Source: Dokdonia sp. PRO95
GTDB taxonomy: Bacteria; Bacteroidota; Bacteroidia; Flavobacteriales; Flavobacteriaceae
DNA: 64,000 nucleotides
Assembly: GCF_000355805.1 (NCBI RefSeq)
Contig: NZ_CM001837.1
Location: 3,047,966 to 3,111,965 of the forward strand
Direction: 5' to 3'
Part shown: piece after piece, positions 35,991 through 45,437 of the stretch
How positions within the stretch are numbered: the first letter of the stretch is position 1
Layout of the letters: each line of letters begins with the position of its first letter
Made by a program: the position numbers and the translations under genes
The notes under the pieces: generated by a model
Seen by the model: the letters and a program-made list of their open reading frames with translations, nothing else
Databases searched by the model: none
What the model was told of the DNA's origin: nothing

Positions 35991-37394
35991 ATGAAGTACC
36001 TCCTACTCTTACTTATAGTTTCTACTACCCTTACTAGCTGCGTTTTTGAAGAAAATGATAAAGCTCAAGGAACATATTTAGGGGGACAGATTATTAACCC
36101 CGTACAGAGTTATGTATTGCTTCGCAAGGGCGAAGTGGTTACAGACAGTATTCCCCTAGATAGGAGAAATAGGTTTTTATACAAATTTGATGATTTCCAG
36201 CCAGGTCTTTATAGACTCGAGCACGGAGAACACCAACTTGTGCATATAGAAGAAGGTGACAGTATATTATTGAGAGTAAATACTAAAGATTTTGATGAAT
36301 CTCTTAGTTTTTCTGGCTATGGCGCAGATAAAAGTTCATTCTTACTTGACATGTATTTACACTGGGAAAGTGAAAATGAAAGCATCAAAAAAAAATATCA
36401 AAAAAACCCAAAGAACTTTCAGAAGACGCTAGATTCTATGGCGATTACTCATAAAGAGGAGCTCGATAAATTTTTACTTGATAAAGATTATTCGGATGAA
36501 TTTATTGAAATAGCCAGATCTGTAACAGAATTTGATAATTACCAGCGTAAAGAGTGGTATCCATTTGCACATTATGGAAAAGACAAGTTATCATTTATCG
36601 CTAGCTTACCTGATGATTTTTACAGCTTTCGCGAAAGCATAGATGTAAACAACCCTAATCTTGAAGAACTTTATAGCTTTAGAAGATATCTTTCTTCTTA
36701 CATTAATAATTTAACCTACCAACGCTATGGAAAGGAAAATGATTATAACCGTACCTCATACATACACAACCACCATCAGATAGCAGTAATTGACAGCCTT
36801 ATAACTAATAAAGAACTCAAGGAGAGACTTTTATCTCAAATGTCGCGTATTTTTATTGCTAATAGTAACAACTTAGAAGAAGTTGATAAGCTTTTTGACG
36901 AAATAAAAGAGGTCTCCACCTCTACCGAGACAGTTGCCCTGATTAATGCGTTATACGACAATAACAAATCTATGCAGGCGGGAAATATGATTCCAGATGT
37001 CATGATTATAGGCGCAGACTCTGGAATGAACACCTTGTCTAGTCGTATTACAAAGCCTACAGTATTATTTTTCTGGTCTTATTTAAGAATGGCTCACATG
37101 GATAACTCTCATGCAAAAGCACGTGAACTACAAGTAAAGTACCCAGAGTTCAATTTTATTGCCATTAACGTAAACACAGAGCATAATAAGTGGATGCTTC
37201 ACTTAAATAAAAATAATTTTGATGAGTCTAAAGAGTATAGACTTGCAAAACCAAAACAAGCTAGAAAACAGCTTGTACTCAATGACATTAACAAGACTAT
37301 CGTTCTTGACAAAGACGGAAAGATTTTAAATAGTCATGCAAACCTGCACAACTCAAAATTTGAAAACGAACTTCTGGCTTACTTAAATCAATAG
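35991..37394 (+). CDS. lipoprotein with redox-dead thioredoxin-like C-terminus
   Basis: A 467-residue predicted lipoprotein (lipobox LTSC, Cys17). The N-terminal part (about 30-110) is a beta-rich DUF4369-like region (GGQIINPVQSYVLLRKGEVVTDSIPLD). The middle is helical. The C-terminus (about 335-467) has a thioredoxin-like layout (TKPTVLFFWSYLRMAHMDNSHAKARELQVKYPEFNFIAINV...TIVLDKDGKIL). The position where CxxC would stand reads FFWSYLRMAH, so it cannot do thiol chemistry. A near copy of the palindrome encodes YSFRESID. Confidence 0.78.
   Translation: MKYLLLLLIVSTTLTSCVFEENDKAQGTYLGGQIINPVQSYVLLRKGEVVTDSIPLDRRNRFLYKFDDFQPGLYRLEHGEHQLVHIEEGDSILLRVNTKDFDESLSFSGYGADKSSFLLDMYLHWESENESIKKKYQKNPKNFQKTLDSMAITHKEELDKFLLDKDYSDEFIEIARSVTEFDNYQRKEWYPFAHYGKDKLSFIASLPDDFYSFRESIDVNNPNLEELYSFRRYLSSYINNLTYQRYGKENDYNRTSYIHNHHQIAVIDSLITNKELKERLLSQMSRIFIANSNNLEEVDKLFDEIKEVSTSTETVALINALYDNNKSMQAGNMIPDVMIIGADSGMNTLSSRITKPTVLFFWSYLRMAHMDNSHAKARELQVKYPEFNFIAINVNTEHNKWMLHLNKNNFDESKEYRLAKPKQARKQLVLNDINKTIVLDKDGKILNSHANLHNSKFENELLAYLNQ
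36624..36639. repeat. near copy of 16-bp palindrome, in lipoprotein gene
   Basis: 14 of 16 positions; the inner 14-mer GCTTTCGCGAAAGC is perfect. It encodes FRES. Confidence 0.65.
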
Positions 37395-37417
37395 GCTTTA
37401 TAACATTACAGCAATAG

Positions 37418-37453
37418 AAAAACCCCTTCTACTTTAAAGTAAAAGGGGTTTTT
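37418..37453. terminator. bidirectional intrinsic terminator
   Basis: Stem AAAAACCCCTT / AAGGGGTTTTT around an inner palindrome TACTTTAAAGTA, with T tracts in both directions. It separates the convergent lipoprotein and transaldolase genes. Confidence 0.9.
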
Positions 37454-37471
37454 TGTGGGCGTATACTAGTA

Positions 37472-38128
37472 TTAGTTATTACCCTTCTCGTAATCTGCTA
37501 AGAATTTTGCAAGGCCGCTATCTGTAAGTGGGTGCTTTAATAATCCTTCTATAGAAGATAAAGGTCCTGTCATTACATCTGCTCCTATTTTTGCACAATC
37601 TATTACGTGCATTGTATGACGTACGGATGCTGCTAGAATTTCTGTTTCAAACATATAGTTATCATATATGTGACGAATTTCTGCAATTAGGTTTAATCCA
37701 TCTGTTGAGATGTCATCTAGTCTTCCTATAAACGGAGAAACATATGTCGCCCCAGCCTTTGCTGCTAGTAATGCCTGCCCACAAGAAAATACTAGCGTAC
37801 AATTTGTACGAATTCCTTTATCAGAAAAATATTTTATGGCTTTAATTCCATCTTTAATCATAGGTACTTTTACTACAATTTGATCATGTAATGCAGCAAG
37901 CTCCTCCCCTTCTTTTACCATCTCATCATAAGTAGTTGCAATTACCTCTGCACTTACATCACCAGTTACAATCTCACAGATATCTTTGTAATGTTGTAAT
38001 ATGTTTTCACGTCCAGTAATACCCTCTTTGGCCATTAATGATGGGTTTGTAGTCACACCATCAAGAACTCCTAGATCTTGTGCTTCTTTAATTTGGTCAA
38101 GGTTTGCGGTATCTATAAAAAATTTCAT
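37472..38128 (-). CDS. fsa: transaldolase / fructose-6-phosphate aldolase family
   Basis: A small transaldolase of the MipB/TalC/FSA type (218 residues), converting sugar phosphates by a Schiff-base lysine in the pentose-phosphate pathway. I chose ATG 38128 ([16 protein letters not shown]), the family's typical start; a start at 38155 adds nine unrelated residues. Motifs: [29 protein letters not shown] (catalytic Lys region), TNCTLVFS and [11 protein letters not shown]. Transaldolase and F6P aldolase cannot be told apart by eye. A candidate -7 TACATTTG lies 25-32 bp upstream (38153-38160). Confidence 0.92.
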   Translation of the reverse strand: MKFFIDTANLDQIKEAQDLGVLDGVTTNPSLMAKEGITGRENILQHYKDICEIVTGDVSAEVIATTYDEMVKEGEELAALHDQIVVKVPMIKDGIKAIKYFSDKGIRTNCTLVFSCGQALLAAKAGATYVSPFIGRLDDISTDGLNLIAEIRHIYDNYMFETEILAASVRHTMHVIDCAKIGADVMTGPLSSIEGLLKHPLTDSGLAKFLADYEKGNN

Positions 38129-38208
38129 AGTCTTTTCTTTTATGATTATACACAAATGTAACTAAAAGTGATAAGTAGAAATTACAAGCGCGTTTAATTG
38201 TTTGTTAA

Positions 38209-39012
38209 CTAAAGTTTATAATGGTTAAGTAGTAGTTTTTCATACCAAGTATCTGGCAGTAAACGCTTGAGTGCAATACTAAAACGCTGCATAAAAAAGC
38301 CTACACGATAATGTACTTTAGGGTTTTTAGACTCCATCACGCGCTTTACTACTTTTGCCATGATTATGGTATCCATTCCTTCATCTACATGTGCATCCAT
38401 TAAGGATAGTGTATTCTTATAATTTTCTTTATATGGGGAGTTTTCAAGCACTGGTGCGTGGTAACGTCCTGCAGCAATATTAGTTGCAAAATCTCCGGGC
38501 GCAACGGTAGTCATTTTTACGTTAAACTCCTTAAGCTCCATTCGGTAGGCTTCAGTAGTAATACCAAGAGCTCCTTTGGTTGCAGAGTAAATACCTCTGT
38601 ATGGTAAGCCCATATAACCTGCTATCGAGGTAATATTAATAACCATACCACTGCGCTGTTTACGCATTGTAGGTAACACTGCTTTTATTACTTCTAATGC
38701 TCCAAAGTAATTAGTCTCAAAGACTCTTTTAATTTCGGCATCTGGTGTCTCCTCTAAAGGCCCTGTGATACCCATTCCAGCATTGTTAATTAAATAGTCT
38801 ATGCGCCCCTCTTTTTCTAATACAGATGATACTGCTGCTGTTATAGTCGCCGGTTTTGTAACATCTAGCGCAACCATATGCACTCCTTCTTCTATATTAT
38901 TTTTTGGGTTTCGACTTGTTCCGTATACAGTATACGACTGGTTTACAAGAAACTGAGCTATGGCTAAACCTATTCCTGAGGAAGCCCCAGTGATTAAAAC
39001 TACTTTTGACAT
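38209..39012 (-). CDS. short-chain dehydrogenase/reductase
   Basis: A 267-residue classical SDR. The cofactor motif is TGASSGIG near the N-terminus; then NNAG (LINNAGMG), a catalytic Ser in ITSIAGYMG and Tyr-x3-Lys in YSATKGAL. The C-terminal extension KVVKRVMESKNPKVHYRVG is typical of SDRs acting on lipid-like or steroid-like substrates. A TATCTTTG -7 motif (minus strand, 39032-39039) lies just upstream. Substrate unknown. Confidence 0.87.
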   Translation of the reverse strand: MSKVVLITGASSGIGLAIAQFLVNQSYTVYGTSRNPKNNIEEGVHMVALDVTKPATITAAVSSVLEKEGRIDYLINNAGMGITGPLEETPDAEIKRVFETNYFGALEVIKAVLPTMRKQRSGMVINITSIAGYMGLPYRGIYSATKGALGITTEAYRMELKEFNVKMTTVAPGDFATNIAAGRYHAPVLENSPYKENYKNTLSLMDAHVDEGMDTIIMAKVVKRVMESKNPKVHYRVGFFMQRFSIALKRLLPDTWYEKLLLNHYKL

Positions 39013-39115
39013 AAATCTATTTAAAGGTGGTCAAAGATAAGAAGTTCGTTTATTGTTAATTAATACATGTGAGTTTTTGTTGAGAGTATCTTTGTACAGC
39101 ATAATTTTAAGGTTA

Positions 39116-39131
39116 CGCTTTCGCGAAAGCA
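39116..39131. repeat. near copy of 16-bp palindrome, intergenic
   Basis: 15 of 16 positions (CGCTTTCGCGAAAGCA), next to the terminator of the thioredoxin gene. Confidence 0.7.
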
Positions 39132-39163
39132 TAAAAAAAACGCTCAGCATAGTGCTGAACGTT
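39131..39163 (-). terminator. intrinsic terminator of the thioredoxin-like gene
   Basis: Stem arms 39141-39149 and 39153-39161 (CGCTCAGCA / TGCTGAACG, one mismatch). On the minus strand it is followed by a T8 run. Confidence 0.85.
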
Positions 39164-39192
39164 TTCATATATAAAACTTATAAACTTGTAAC

Positions 39193-39639
39193 TTATCTAG
39201 AACGTCTTGCTTTATTAAAAAATGCATAGTACGGAGCTGTATCTCTAAGCATACTATATCCTGAAACTTCATCCTTTCTTCTACCATTTGAGTCAAGCAA
39301 CAATACGGTAGGAAAAGATTTGTCCTTATTATACTTATCTTGGAGCTTCAAATTCTTCTTCTTTTGCTCTGGAGAAATTATGTCTTCTCTAAAAGGGATA
39401 TCTACCTCAAGTAAAACAAAATCATCTGCTTGCTGTATAAACTTATCTGTACTCCAAAGATCTTTCTTAAGCATTTTACAAGGACCACACCAATCACTAC
39501 CTGTAAAATACATGATAATAGGTTTCCCTTGGCGTTGTGCTACCTTTTTTGCTTTGTCAAAATCAGTATGCCATTTGGCTTCCTGAGCTTGTAATGTTAC
39601 TGTTGAAATAAAAAATAATAAAAATGCTATATGTTTCAT
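39193..39639 (-). CDS. secreted thioredoxin-family protein (WCGPC)
   Basis: A 148-residue periplasmic protein with signal peptide (MKHIAFLLFFISTVTLQAQ). The thioredoxin motif GSDWCGPCKMLKKD and FPTVLLLDSNG (cis-Pro) match the DsbD-gamma/thioredoxin_7 type rather than cytoplasmic TrxA. A good -33/-7 promoter lies upstream and a terminator downstream, so it is a single-gene unit. Likely reduces envelope disulfides or takes part in stress protection. Confidence 0.87.
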   Translation of the reverse strand: MKHIAFLLFFISTVTLQAQEAKWHTDFDKAKKVAQRQGKPIIMYFTGSDWCGPCKMLKKDLWSTDKFIQQADDFVLLEVDIPFREDIISPEQKKKNLKLQDKYNKDKSFPTVLLLDSNGRRKDEVSGYSMLRDTAPYYAFFNKARRSR

Positions 39640-39661
39640 TGTACTAAAATTAGGGCTACTG

Positions 39662-39690
39662 CAAAGTTATAAACTTTTAGAAAATAACAA
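39662..39690 (-). promoter_or_regulatory. Bacteroidota-type promoter of the thioredoxin-like gene
   Basis: On the minus strand, TTG (39690-39688), an 18-bp spacer and TAACTTTG (39669-39662), matching the -33/-7 consensus, 22 bp before the start codon. Confidence 0.7.
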
Positions 39691-39736
39691 GAATCCTGCC
39701 ACAATATTGTAGTGCAGCCCTATATTCAATCGAAAG

Positions 39737-40369
39737 TTACAAATCAAGAACGGAATTGTCCAAAGATTTGCGCACTTTTTTCATAGTAGAAAACATGTCA
39801 CCTTCTGCTCTATACCCTACAGGCATTACTAAAACCGACTGTAAACCTTTATTAGTGAGATCAAAAAACTCATCATATCCCTCAGGTGAAAAACCTTCCA
39901 TGGGGCAAGCATCTATTTCTTCAAATGCACAAACTGTAAGTAAATTACCCATTGCTAGGTATGCCTGTTTTGAAGCCCACAAGTCATTCTCTACATCTGT
40001 CGCTTTCTTAAAATGATCAAGAAGGTAATTCTTAAATGGCTTTATGATTTCTTCTGGAGTATTTCTGATTTGCTTTACGTTATCAAAATAATTTTTAACA
40101 TAATCTTCATCTACTTGTTTTTCGATACAAAAAATGAGTACATGTGAGGCATCTGCTACTTGTCGCTGGTTCATTGTTAAAGGAACGAGTGCTTCTTGTT
40201 TCTCCTTATTACTTACCACTACTAATCGCACGGGCTGTAAGCCAAAGCTTGTAGCAGTAAGGTTAAAGGCGTTTTTGATTATTTCTATTTTTGACTCTGG
40301 TAGCATGCGTGTATTGTCAAACTTTTTAGTCGCATATCTCCATTTTAAAGCTTCTATTACTTGTGGCAT
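39737..40369 (-). CDS. NAD(P)H nitroreductase-family flavoprotein
   Basis: An FMN-dependent oxidoreductase of about 210 residues, NfnB/NfsB-like. I chose ATG 40369 (MPQVIEALKWRYATKKFD), the typical start with the RYATKKFD phosphate-binding motif; the upstream extension to 40420 is not conserved-looking. Other motifs: SFGLQPVRLVVV (FMN contact), MAMGNLLT-like AYLAMGNLLTVCAF, and DACPMEGF. Probable reduction of nitro compounds or quinones using NAD(P)H. Cytoplasmic. Confidence 0.88.
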   Translation of the reverse strand: MPQVIEALKWRYATKKFDNTRMLPESKIEIIKNAFNLTATSFGLQPVRLVVVSNKEKQEALVPLTMNQRQVADASHVLIFCIEKQVDEDYVKNYFDNVKQIRNTPEEIIKPFKNYLLDHFKKATDVENDLWASKQAYLAMGNLLTVCAFEEIDACPMEGFSPEGYDEFFDLTNKGLQSVLVMPVGYRAEGDMFSTMKKVRKSLDNSVLDL

Positions 40370-40459
40370 CTGTTCTATTTTAAGACCTTGCAAAGATACA
40401 CTTAGAAGTAAGCACTGCATATTTTTTGTCTATTAAATATGCAAAATGATTAAACAATT

Positions 40460-40855
40460 ATGATTACTCTCAAAGAACGCATTGAAAACTCAGAAACTCG
40501 CATCTTTAAAGCGGTCTTTCCCAACACAACAAATCATTATGACACTCTTTTTGGTGGGACTGCAATGCATATGATGGATGAAGCAGCTTTTATATGCGCC
40601 ACACGCTTTAGCCGAAAAAAAGTGGTTACCATTTCTACCAGTCAAATAGACTTCACTAAAGCCATTCCTCAAGGAACTATTGTAGAATTAATAGCTCGTA
40701 TAGAGAAAGTGGGCAATACAAGTTGCGTGGTACGCGTTGAGATTTACAAAGAAGATATGTACAATTATGACCGTGAGCTAGCCGTAGCTGGAACATTTAC
40801 TTTTGTAGCTATCAATGATGAAAAGAAACCTATTAAAATCATAGATAACGCCTAG
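40460..40855 (+). CDS. acyl-CoA thioesterase, hotdog fold (YciA/BACH-like)
   Basis: A 131-residue hotdog protein. FPNTTNHYDTLFGGTAMHMMDEAAFICA carries the family's N-x3-T-x-F-G-G and catalytic Asp-Glu region on the central helix. TISTSQIDFTKAIPQGTIVEL follows, as in hexameric acyl-CoA hydrolases. Predicted to hydrolyse acyl-CoA in the cytoplasm. Its TAG stop shares a base with the GTG start of the next gene (TAGTG), so the two are coupled. Confidence 0.9.
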   Translation: MITLKERIENSETRIFKAVFPNTTNHYDTLFGGTAMHMMDEAAFICATRFSRKKVVTISTSQIDFTKAIPQGTIVELIARIEKVGNTSCVVRVEIYKEDMYNYDRELAVAGTFTFVAINDEKKPIKIIDNA

Positions 40856-41523
40856 TGCTTAAACATTTAAAAAAAATAATTGCCGTCACTCTCGTTGGGA
40901 TTATCCTTCTTATTTGTGGAGTTTATGCGCTTTCTTACCACATTGAAGAAAGCACAAAAAAACAAACATTTACAGCTATTTCGCAGGTTCCAAAAGCTTA
41001 TACTGTAATTGTCTTAGGTGCTAGTGTACGAGCAAACGGCAATCTATCTACAATGCTAGAAGATCGTGTATCAAGCGCCCTTAGCTTATATAAAGAAGGT
41101 AAAGTCAAGCGTTTTTTACTCTCAGGAGATAATGGCACTGCATCCTATAACGAGCCGAAGGCAATGAAAGCATATCTCATGGATAGAGGTGTTCCAGAAG
41201 ATGATATCTTCCTAGATTATGCTGGTTTTGACACATACGACAGTATGTATAGAGCTAGCTCTGTATTTAATGTAAAGGAGGCTGTAGTGGTTACTCAAGA
41301 GTTTCACTTGCCACGAGCACTGTATATTGCAAATCAACTTGGCCTTACCTATTACGGCTTTGTGGGAGACCAGCGAACTTACCAAAGAGAAAGTGCAAAT
41401 AAACGCAGAGAATTACTAGCAAATGTCAAAGCCTTTCTTGAGCTCAGCATTAACAAAGAGCCTACATATTTAGGAGCAAAAATCCCTATTGATGGACCTC
41501 CGCAGTCAAGCTATCCTCAATAA
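40855..41523 (+). CDS. SanA/YdcF-like DUF218 protein
   Basis: A 222-residue protein from a GTG start overlapping the previous stop by one base. One N-terminal membrane anchor (IIAVTLVGIILLICGVYAL) is followed by a DUF218 domain: AYTVIVLGASVRANGNLSTMLEDRVSSAL, RFLLSGDNG, YNEPKAMKAYLMDRGVPEDDI and VVTQEFHLPRALYIA. This matches the SanA (vancomycin high-temperature exclusion) subgroup, implicated in envelope barrier function. Exact reaction unknown. Confidence 0.87.
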   Translation: MLKHLKKIIAVTLVGIILLICGVYALSYHIEESTKKQTFTAISQVPKAYTVIVLGASVRANGNLSTMLEDRVSSALSLYKEGKVKRFLLSGDNGTASYNEPKAMKAYLMDRGVPEDDIFLDYAGFDTYDSMYRASSVFNVKEAVVVTQEFHLPRALYIANQLGLTYYGFVGDQRTYQRESANKRRELLANVKAFLELSINKEPTYLGAKIPIDGPPQSSYPQ

Positions 41524-41578
41524 ATACCTTTTAAGAAACAAAAAACTACAGTAAATTTACTTTTAAAAATAATTCACT

Positions 41579-42316
41579 TTGTTCGCTATACTTAAAAAAG
41601 AAATATCCTCATTTTTTTCCTCGGCTATTGGATATCTGGTTATTGGGTTATTTCTCGTAGTTACCGGTTTATTTTTATGGGTTTTTGAAGGGTCTTTTAA
41701 TATCACAGAAACTGGATTTGCAGATCTCGCACCTTTCTTCCAGATTGCACCATGGATATTTATATTTCTTATCCCTGCTGTTACTATGCGTTGTTTTAGT
41801 GAAGAACAGAAAGTAGGAACCTTAGAACTTTTACTCACAAAACCTATCTCAAAACTACAGTTAACGATAGGAAAATTTTTAGGCGCATTCACGCTCATCA
41901 TACTCGCTATTGTACCCACACTTATTTATGTAGTTGCTATCTACCAGCTGGGTAATCCTGTGGGAAATCTTGATGTAGGAGTTACCATAGGCAGCTATAT
42001 AGGCTTATTGTTTCTAGCGGGCACATTTACAGCAATAGGAATATATGCCTCTAGCCTTACCAGTAATCAAATCATAGCTTTTATAATCGCAGTATTCTTA
42101 AGCTTCTTTCTATATTTTGGACTTGAAGGCATAGCAGCATATAGCACAATAAGCAGTGTGAGAGATTTTATTAATTTAATGGGTTTACAAGCTCATTACA
42201 GTAGCATAAGTCGTGGTGTTGTAGATACTAGAGATCTTATTTATTTTATTAGTGTAACCGTATTTTTTATCGTTATCACGGTATTAAACCTGCATAAAAG
42301 GAGTACACTTTCGTGA
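41579..42316 (+). CDS. gldF: gliding-motility ABC transporter permease GldF
   Basis: A 245-residue ABC-2-type permease with six membrane segments. The N-terminus FAILKKEISSFFSSAIGYLVIGLFL and FSEEQKVGTLELLLTKPISKLQLTIGKF match GldF, which with GldA and GldG forms the transporter linked to flavobacterial gliding. The start is a TTG; no better in-frame ATG precedes the conserved sequence. Stop and next start overlap as GTGA. The ATPase gldA is not nearby. Confidence 0.92.
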   Translation: MFAILKKEISSFFSSAIGYLVIGLFLVVTGLFLWVFEGSFNITETGFADLAPFFQIAPWIFIFLIPAVTMRCFSEEQKVGTLELLLTKPISKLQLTIGKFLGAFTLIILAIVPTLIYVVAIYQLGNPVGNLDVGVTIGSYIGLLFLAGTFTAIGIYASSLTSNQIIAFIIAVFLSFFLYFGLEGIAAYSTISSVRDFINLMGLQAHYSSISRGVVDTRDLIYFISVTVFFIVITVLNLHKRSTLS

Positions 42317-44007
42317 AAAATTTAAAACACATATCATACCTCCTAGTAGCAATCATAATATTGATTGCATTAAATATCATAAGCTCGCTAGCGCACAAAC
42401 GCTATGACCTAACGCAAGATCAACGTTATAGTTTAAGTGATCCTACGCTTGATTTATTAGATCAAGTAAATAGTCCGCTTATTATTGATGTATTTCTCGA
42501 AGGAAATTTTCCAGCAGAGTTTAAGAAACTTCAAAACGAGACGCGCTATCTGCTAGAGGAAATGCAAGCCTATAACGATAATATAAGGTTTGAATTTTCT
42601 AACCCAGTTGAAGAAGGAGAAAATGTAGCCGAAGTTGCGGGACAATTCAATGAATTTGGGATGACTACCATCCCTCTCAAAGTAAAAGAAAACGGAAAAG
42701 AAACCACGCAAACTATATTTCCTTGGGCTACCATAAACTTTAATGATAAAGCTCAACCCGTATCACTCGTAAAAAATGTAGTAGGTGCCTCTCCAGAACA
42801 GCTTGTATATGGCTCTATCCAAAATCTTGAGTACGCCTTTGCCGAAAGTTTACACAGCACTCTTAATGCAAAGTCTAAGCGTATTGCTGTTTTAAGAGAT
42901 AATGGCGAGCTACCAGATGCAAATATTGCAGATTTGTTTCGTAAACTAGGTGACACCTATAATATCGCTCCTTTCCCATTAGAATTTGCAAACCAAGATC
43001 CAGATAAGGCACTCAAAGCTTTACAAAACACCTTTGATCTAGTAGTTATTGCAAAACCTACAAAAGCCTTTACAGACAAGCAGAAGTATGTGATTGATCA
43101 ATATATCATGAATGGTGGTAACAGCCTTTGGATGCTCGATGCAGTAGCCATGGAAGATGATAGCTTGCGTAATGACCAAGGAAAAACCATTGCTTTTCCT
43201 AGAGATATTAATCTAGATGACCAATTATTTAAATACGGAATTAGAGTAGACCCATCCTTAGTAGTAGACCTCTACTCTGCCCCACTTAGCGTTGCATCTG
43301 GTGATGGCAGTGATGCTCAGTACATACAGTTACCTTGGTTGTACAGACCGCAAGTACCTAGTATGAATACGCATCCCATTAATACTAATATTGAAAAGCC
43401 TGTTCTTTTTAATTATGCAAACCCTATCACCTTATTAGACAACAATAGTGACGTAAATAAAACAGTATTACTACAGTCTAGTATTTATACCAAAATAGAA
43501 AGTACGCCACGAGAAATCTCTTTAGGCCAAGTAGATATTGAACCTTTAGAGAGTGATTTTCAAAATGGGCAACAACCACTTGCTGTTCTCCTAGAAGGCT
43601 CGTTTAATTCGGCTTTTACTAATAGAGTCTTACCAGATGGAAGTGATCGTAGTATTTTTCGCGAAAGCGCACAAAAAAATCCTAAGCTTATTCTCATAGC
43701 CGATGGTGATATAATCTCAAATAGCCTTGATGCACGGGGGCAACCACTAGAATTAGGTTTTGATTATTACACAAGGACCAGCTACGGGAATAAAGAGTTT
43801 TTACTCAATGCGATTAACTATCTTCTCGATGACAGTGGGCTTATTAACATAAGGACTAAAGAAATTGCACTTCCTTTTCTCGATATGAAAAAGACAGCGC
43901 AAAGTGTAAGCACGTGGCAAGTCTTGACTATTGGGCTTCCGCTGGTTATTTTACTTATCTTTGGACTCATCTACAACGCAATTAGGAAGCGTCGCTACGC
44001 GCGCTAG
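42313..44007 (+). CDS. gldG: gliding-motility ABC transporter substrate-binding protein GldG
   Basis: A 564-residue membrane-anchored protein from a GTG start overlapping gldF. An N-terminal span (ISYLLVAIIILIALNIISSLA), KRYDLTQDQRYSLSDPTLDLLDQVNSPLIIDVFLEGNFPAEFKKL, a large extracytoplasmic domain and a C-terminal span (WQVLTIGLPLVILLIFGLIYNAI) fit GldG. Part of the Gld ABC system; its precise job in gliding is unclear. A near copy of the palindrome encodes SIFRESAQ. Confidence 0.92.
   Translation: MKNLKHISYLLVAIIILIALNIISSLAHKRYDLTQDQRYSLSDPTLDLLDQVNSPLIIDVFLEGNFPAEFKKLQNETRYLLEEMQAYNDNIRFEFSNPVEEGENVAEVAGQFNEFGMTTIPLKVKENGKETTQTIFPWATINFNDKAQPVSLVKNVVGASPEQLVYGSIQNLEYAFAESLHSTLNAKSKRIAVLRDNGELPDANIADLFRKLGDTYNIAPFPLEFANQDPDKALKALQNTFDLVVIAKPTKAFTDKQKYVIDQYIMNGGNSLWMLDAVAMEDDSLRNDQGKTIAFPRDINLDDQLFKYGIRVDPSLVVDLYSAPLSVASGDGSDAQYIQLPWLYRPQVPSMNTHPINTNIEKPVLFNYANPITLLDNNSDVNKTVLLQSSIYTKIESTPREISLGQVDIEPLESDFQNGQQPLAVLLEGSFNSAFTNRVLPDGSDRSIFRESAQKNPKLILIADGDIISNSLDARGQPLELGFDYYTRTSYGNKEFLLNAINYLLDDSGLINIRTKEIALPFLDMKKTAQSVSTWQVLTIGLPLVILLIFGLIYNAIRKRRYAR
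43654..43669. repeat. half copy of the 16-bp palindrome, in gldG
   Basis: 13 of 16 positions, right arm complete; encodes FRES. Confidence 0.5.
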
Positions 44008-44125
44008 ATGTTGATAAGTTAATTATAAAAGCCGTCGCATTTAAAATATATTTGTAAGTAGTGAGTGAGGCATAAATAGCGTCACTTTTGATACCATTTT
44101 ATTGTATTGCAAAACCTAACTTTCT

Positions 44126-45244
44126 ATGAAATTTATAGTCTCTAGTACATACCTCCTTAAACAATTACAAGTATTGGGTGGTGTGATAAATAATAGCAAC
44201 ACCCTACCTATACTCGATAATTTCCTTTTTGAACTAGATGGAAATACACTAACAGTTTCTGCATCAGATCTAGAAACTACCATGACATCAAAGTTAGATG
44301 TAGAGTCTAGTGATAATGGTGCGATTGCGTTACCAGCTCGTTTACTTCTTGACACGCTTAAGACGTTCCCAGAGCAACCACTTACTTTTACACAACACGA
44401 AAACAACACCGTAGAGATAAGCTCTAATCATGGTAAATATGCACTAGCTTTTGCAGATGGTGCAGAGTTTCCTAATGCAGTATCACTAGAAGACCCTAGT
44501 GTTGTAAAAATACCTGGAAGTGTACTAGCTACCGCAATAAGCAATACTATTTTTGCTACTGGAAATGACGATTTACGTCCAGTAATGAGTGGTGTATTTT
44601 TTCAATTTGGCACAGACGGACTTACGTTTGTAGCAACAGATGCTCACAAGCTTGTAAAGTATGGTCGTACAGATGTAGTTGCATCTCAAGCGGCTGAATT
44701 TATTATGCCTAAGAAGCCTCTTAACTTACTTAAAGGAATACTTTCTACTTCTGATGATGAGATTGCGGTAGAGTATAACGAGAGTAATGCAAAATTTACT
44801 TTTGATAATGTGGAGCTTGTATGTCGTCTTATTGATGGTAAGTATCCTAACTACGAAGCAGTAATCCCAAAAGAGAATCCAAACAGACTTACCATAGATC
44901 GTAATCAGTTTTTAAACTCTGTACGTCGTGTTTCTATTTTCTCAAATAAAACTACACACCAGATTCGCTTAAAAATTGCCGGGGCAGAACTTAATATTTC
45001 GGCAGAAGATATTGATTACAGTAATAAAGCCGAAGAGCGTCTTACTTGTGATTATCAAGGTGATGATATGCAAATAGGATTTAACTCAAGATTCTTAACT
45101 GAGATGCTTAATAATATGAATGCAAATGATGTTTCTCTAGAGATGTCACTTCCTAATAGAGCAGGTATCTTAACTCCAGTAGATGGTCTTGATGAAGGTG
45201 AGCAAGTAACAATGCTTGTAATGCCAGTTATGCTTAACAATTAA
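44126..45244 (+). CDS. dnaN: DNA polymerase III beta subunit (sliding clamp)
   Basis: The processivity clamp of the replicase: 372 residues, full length, made of three similar clamp domains. Diagnostic segments: MKFIVSSTYLLKQLQVLGGVI, NTLPILDNFLFEL, FVATDAHKLVKYG, IDGKYPNYEAVIP and C-terminal VTMLVMPVMLNN. Located away from dnaA and followed by a strong terminator. A TATATTTG -7-like motif lies at 44047-44054 but lacks a well-spaced TTG. Confidence 0.97.
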   Translation: MKFIVSSTYLLKQLQVLGGVINNSNTLPILDNFLFELDGNTLTVSASDLETTMTSKLDVESSDNGAIALPARLLLDTLKTFPEQPLTFTQHENNTVEISSNHGKYALAFADGAEFPNAVSLEDPSVVKIPGSVLATAISNTIFATGNDDLRPVMSGVFFQFGTDGLTFVATDAHKLVKYGRTDVVASQAAEFIMPKKPLNLLKGILSTSDDEIAVEYNESNAKFTFDNVELVCRLIDGKYPNYEAVIPKENPNRLTIDRNQFLNSVRRVSIFSNKTTHQIRLKIAGAELNISAEDIDYSNKAEERLTCDYQGDDMQIGFNSRFLTEMLNNMNANDVSLEMSLPNRAGILTPVDGLDEGEQVTMLVMPVMLNN

Positions 45245-45266
45245 GATTTTACATCTTTAAAATAAC

Positions 45267-45299
45267 AAGGTCACTCTAGCAATAGAGTGACCTTTTTTT
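45267..45299 (+). terminator. intrinsic terminator after dnaN
   Basis: Perfect 12-bp stem AAGGTCACTCTA with loop GCAA, followed by T7. Confidence 0.92.
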
Positions 45300-45344
45300 A
45301 TATGTAGCATTTTGAGATTACTTGCCTATAATTGTGGTTAGTAA

Positions 45345-45360
45345 CGCTTTCGCGAAAGCA
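45345..45360. repeat. near copy of 16-bp palindrome, intergenic
   Basis: 15 of 16 positions (CGCTTTCGCGAAAGCA), between the dnaN terminator and the M28 peptidase gene. Confidence 0.7.
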
Positions 45361-45437
45361 AAAAAAACACACTACGCTATCTCATATTTTATCCAATTGA
45401 ATTCAGTACTTTTATCAGAATAAACAATTCCTTATAA

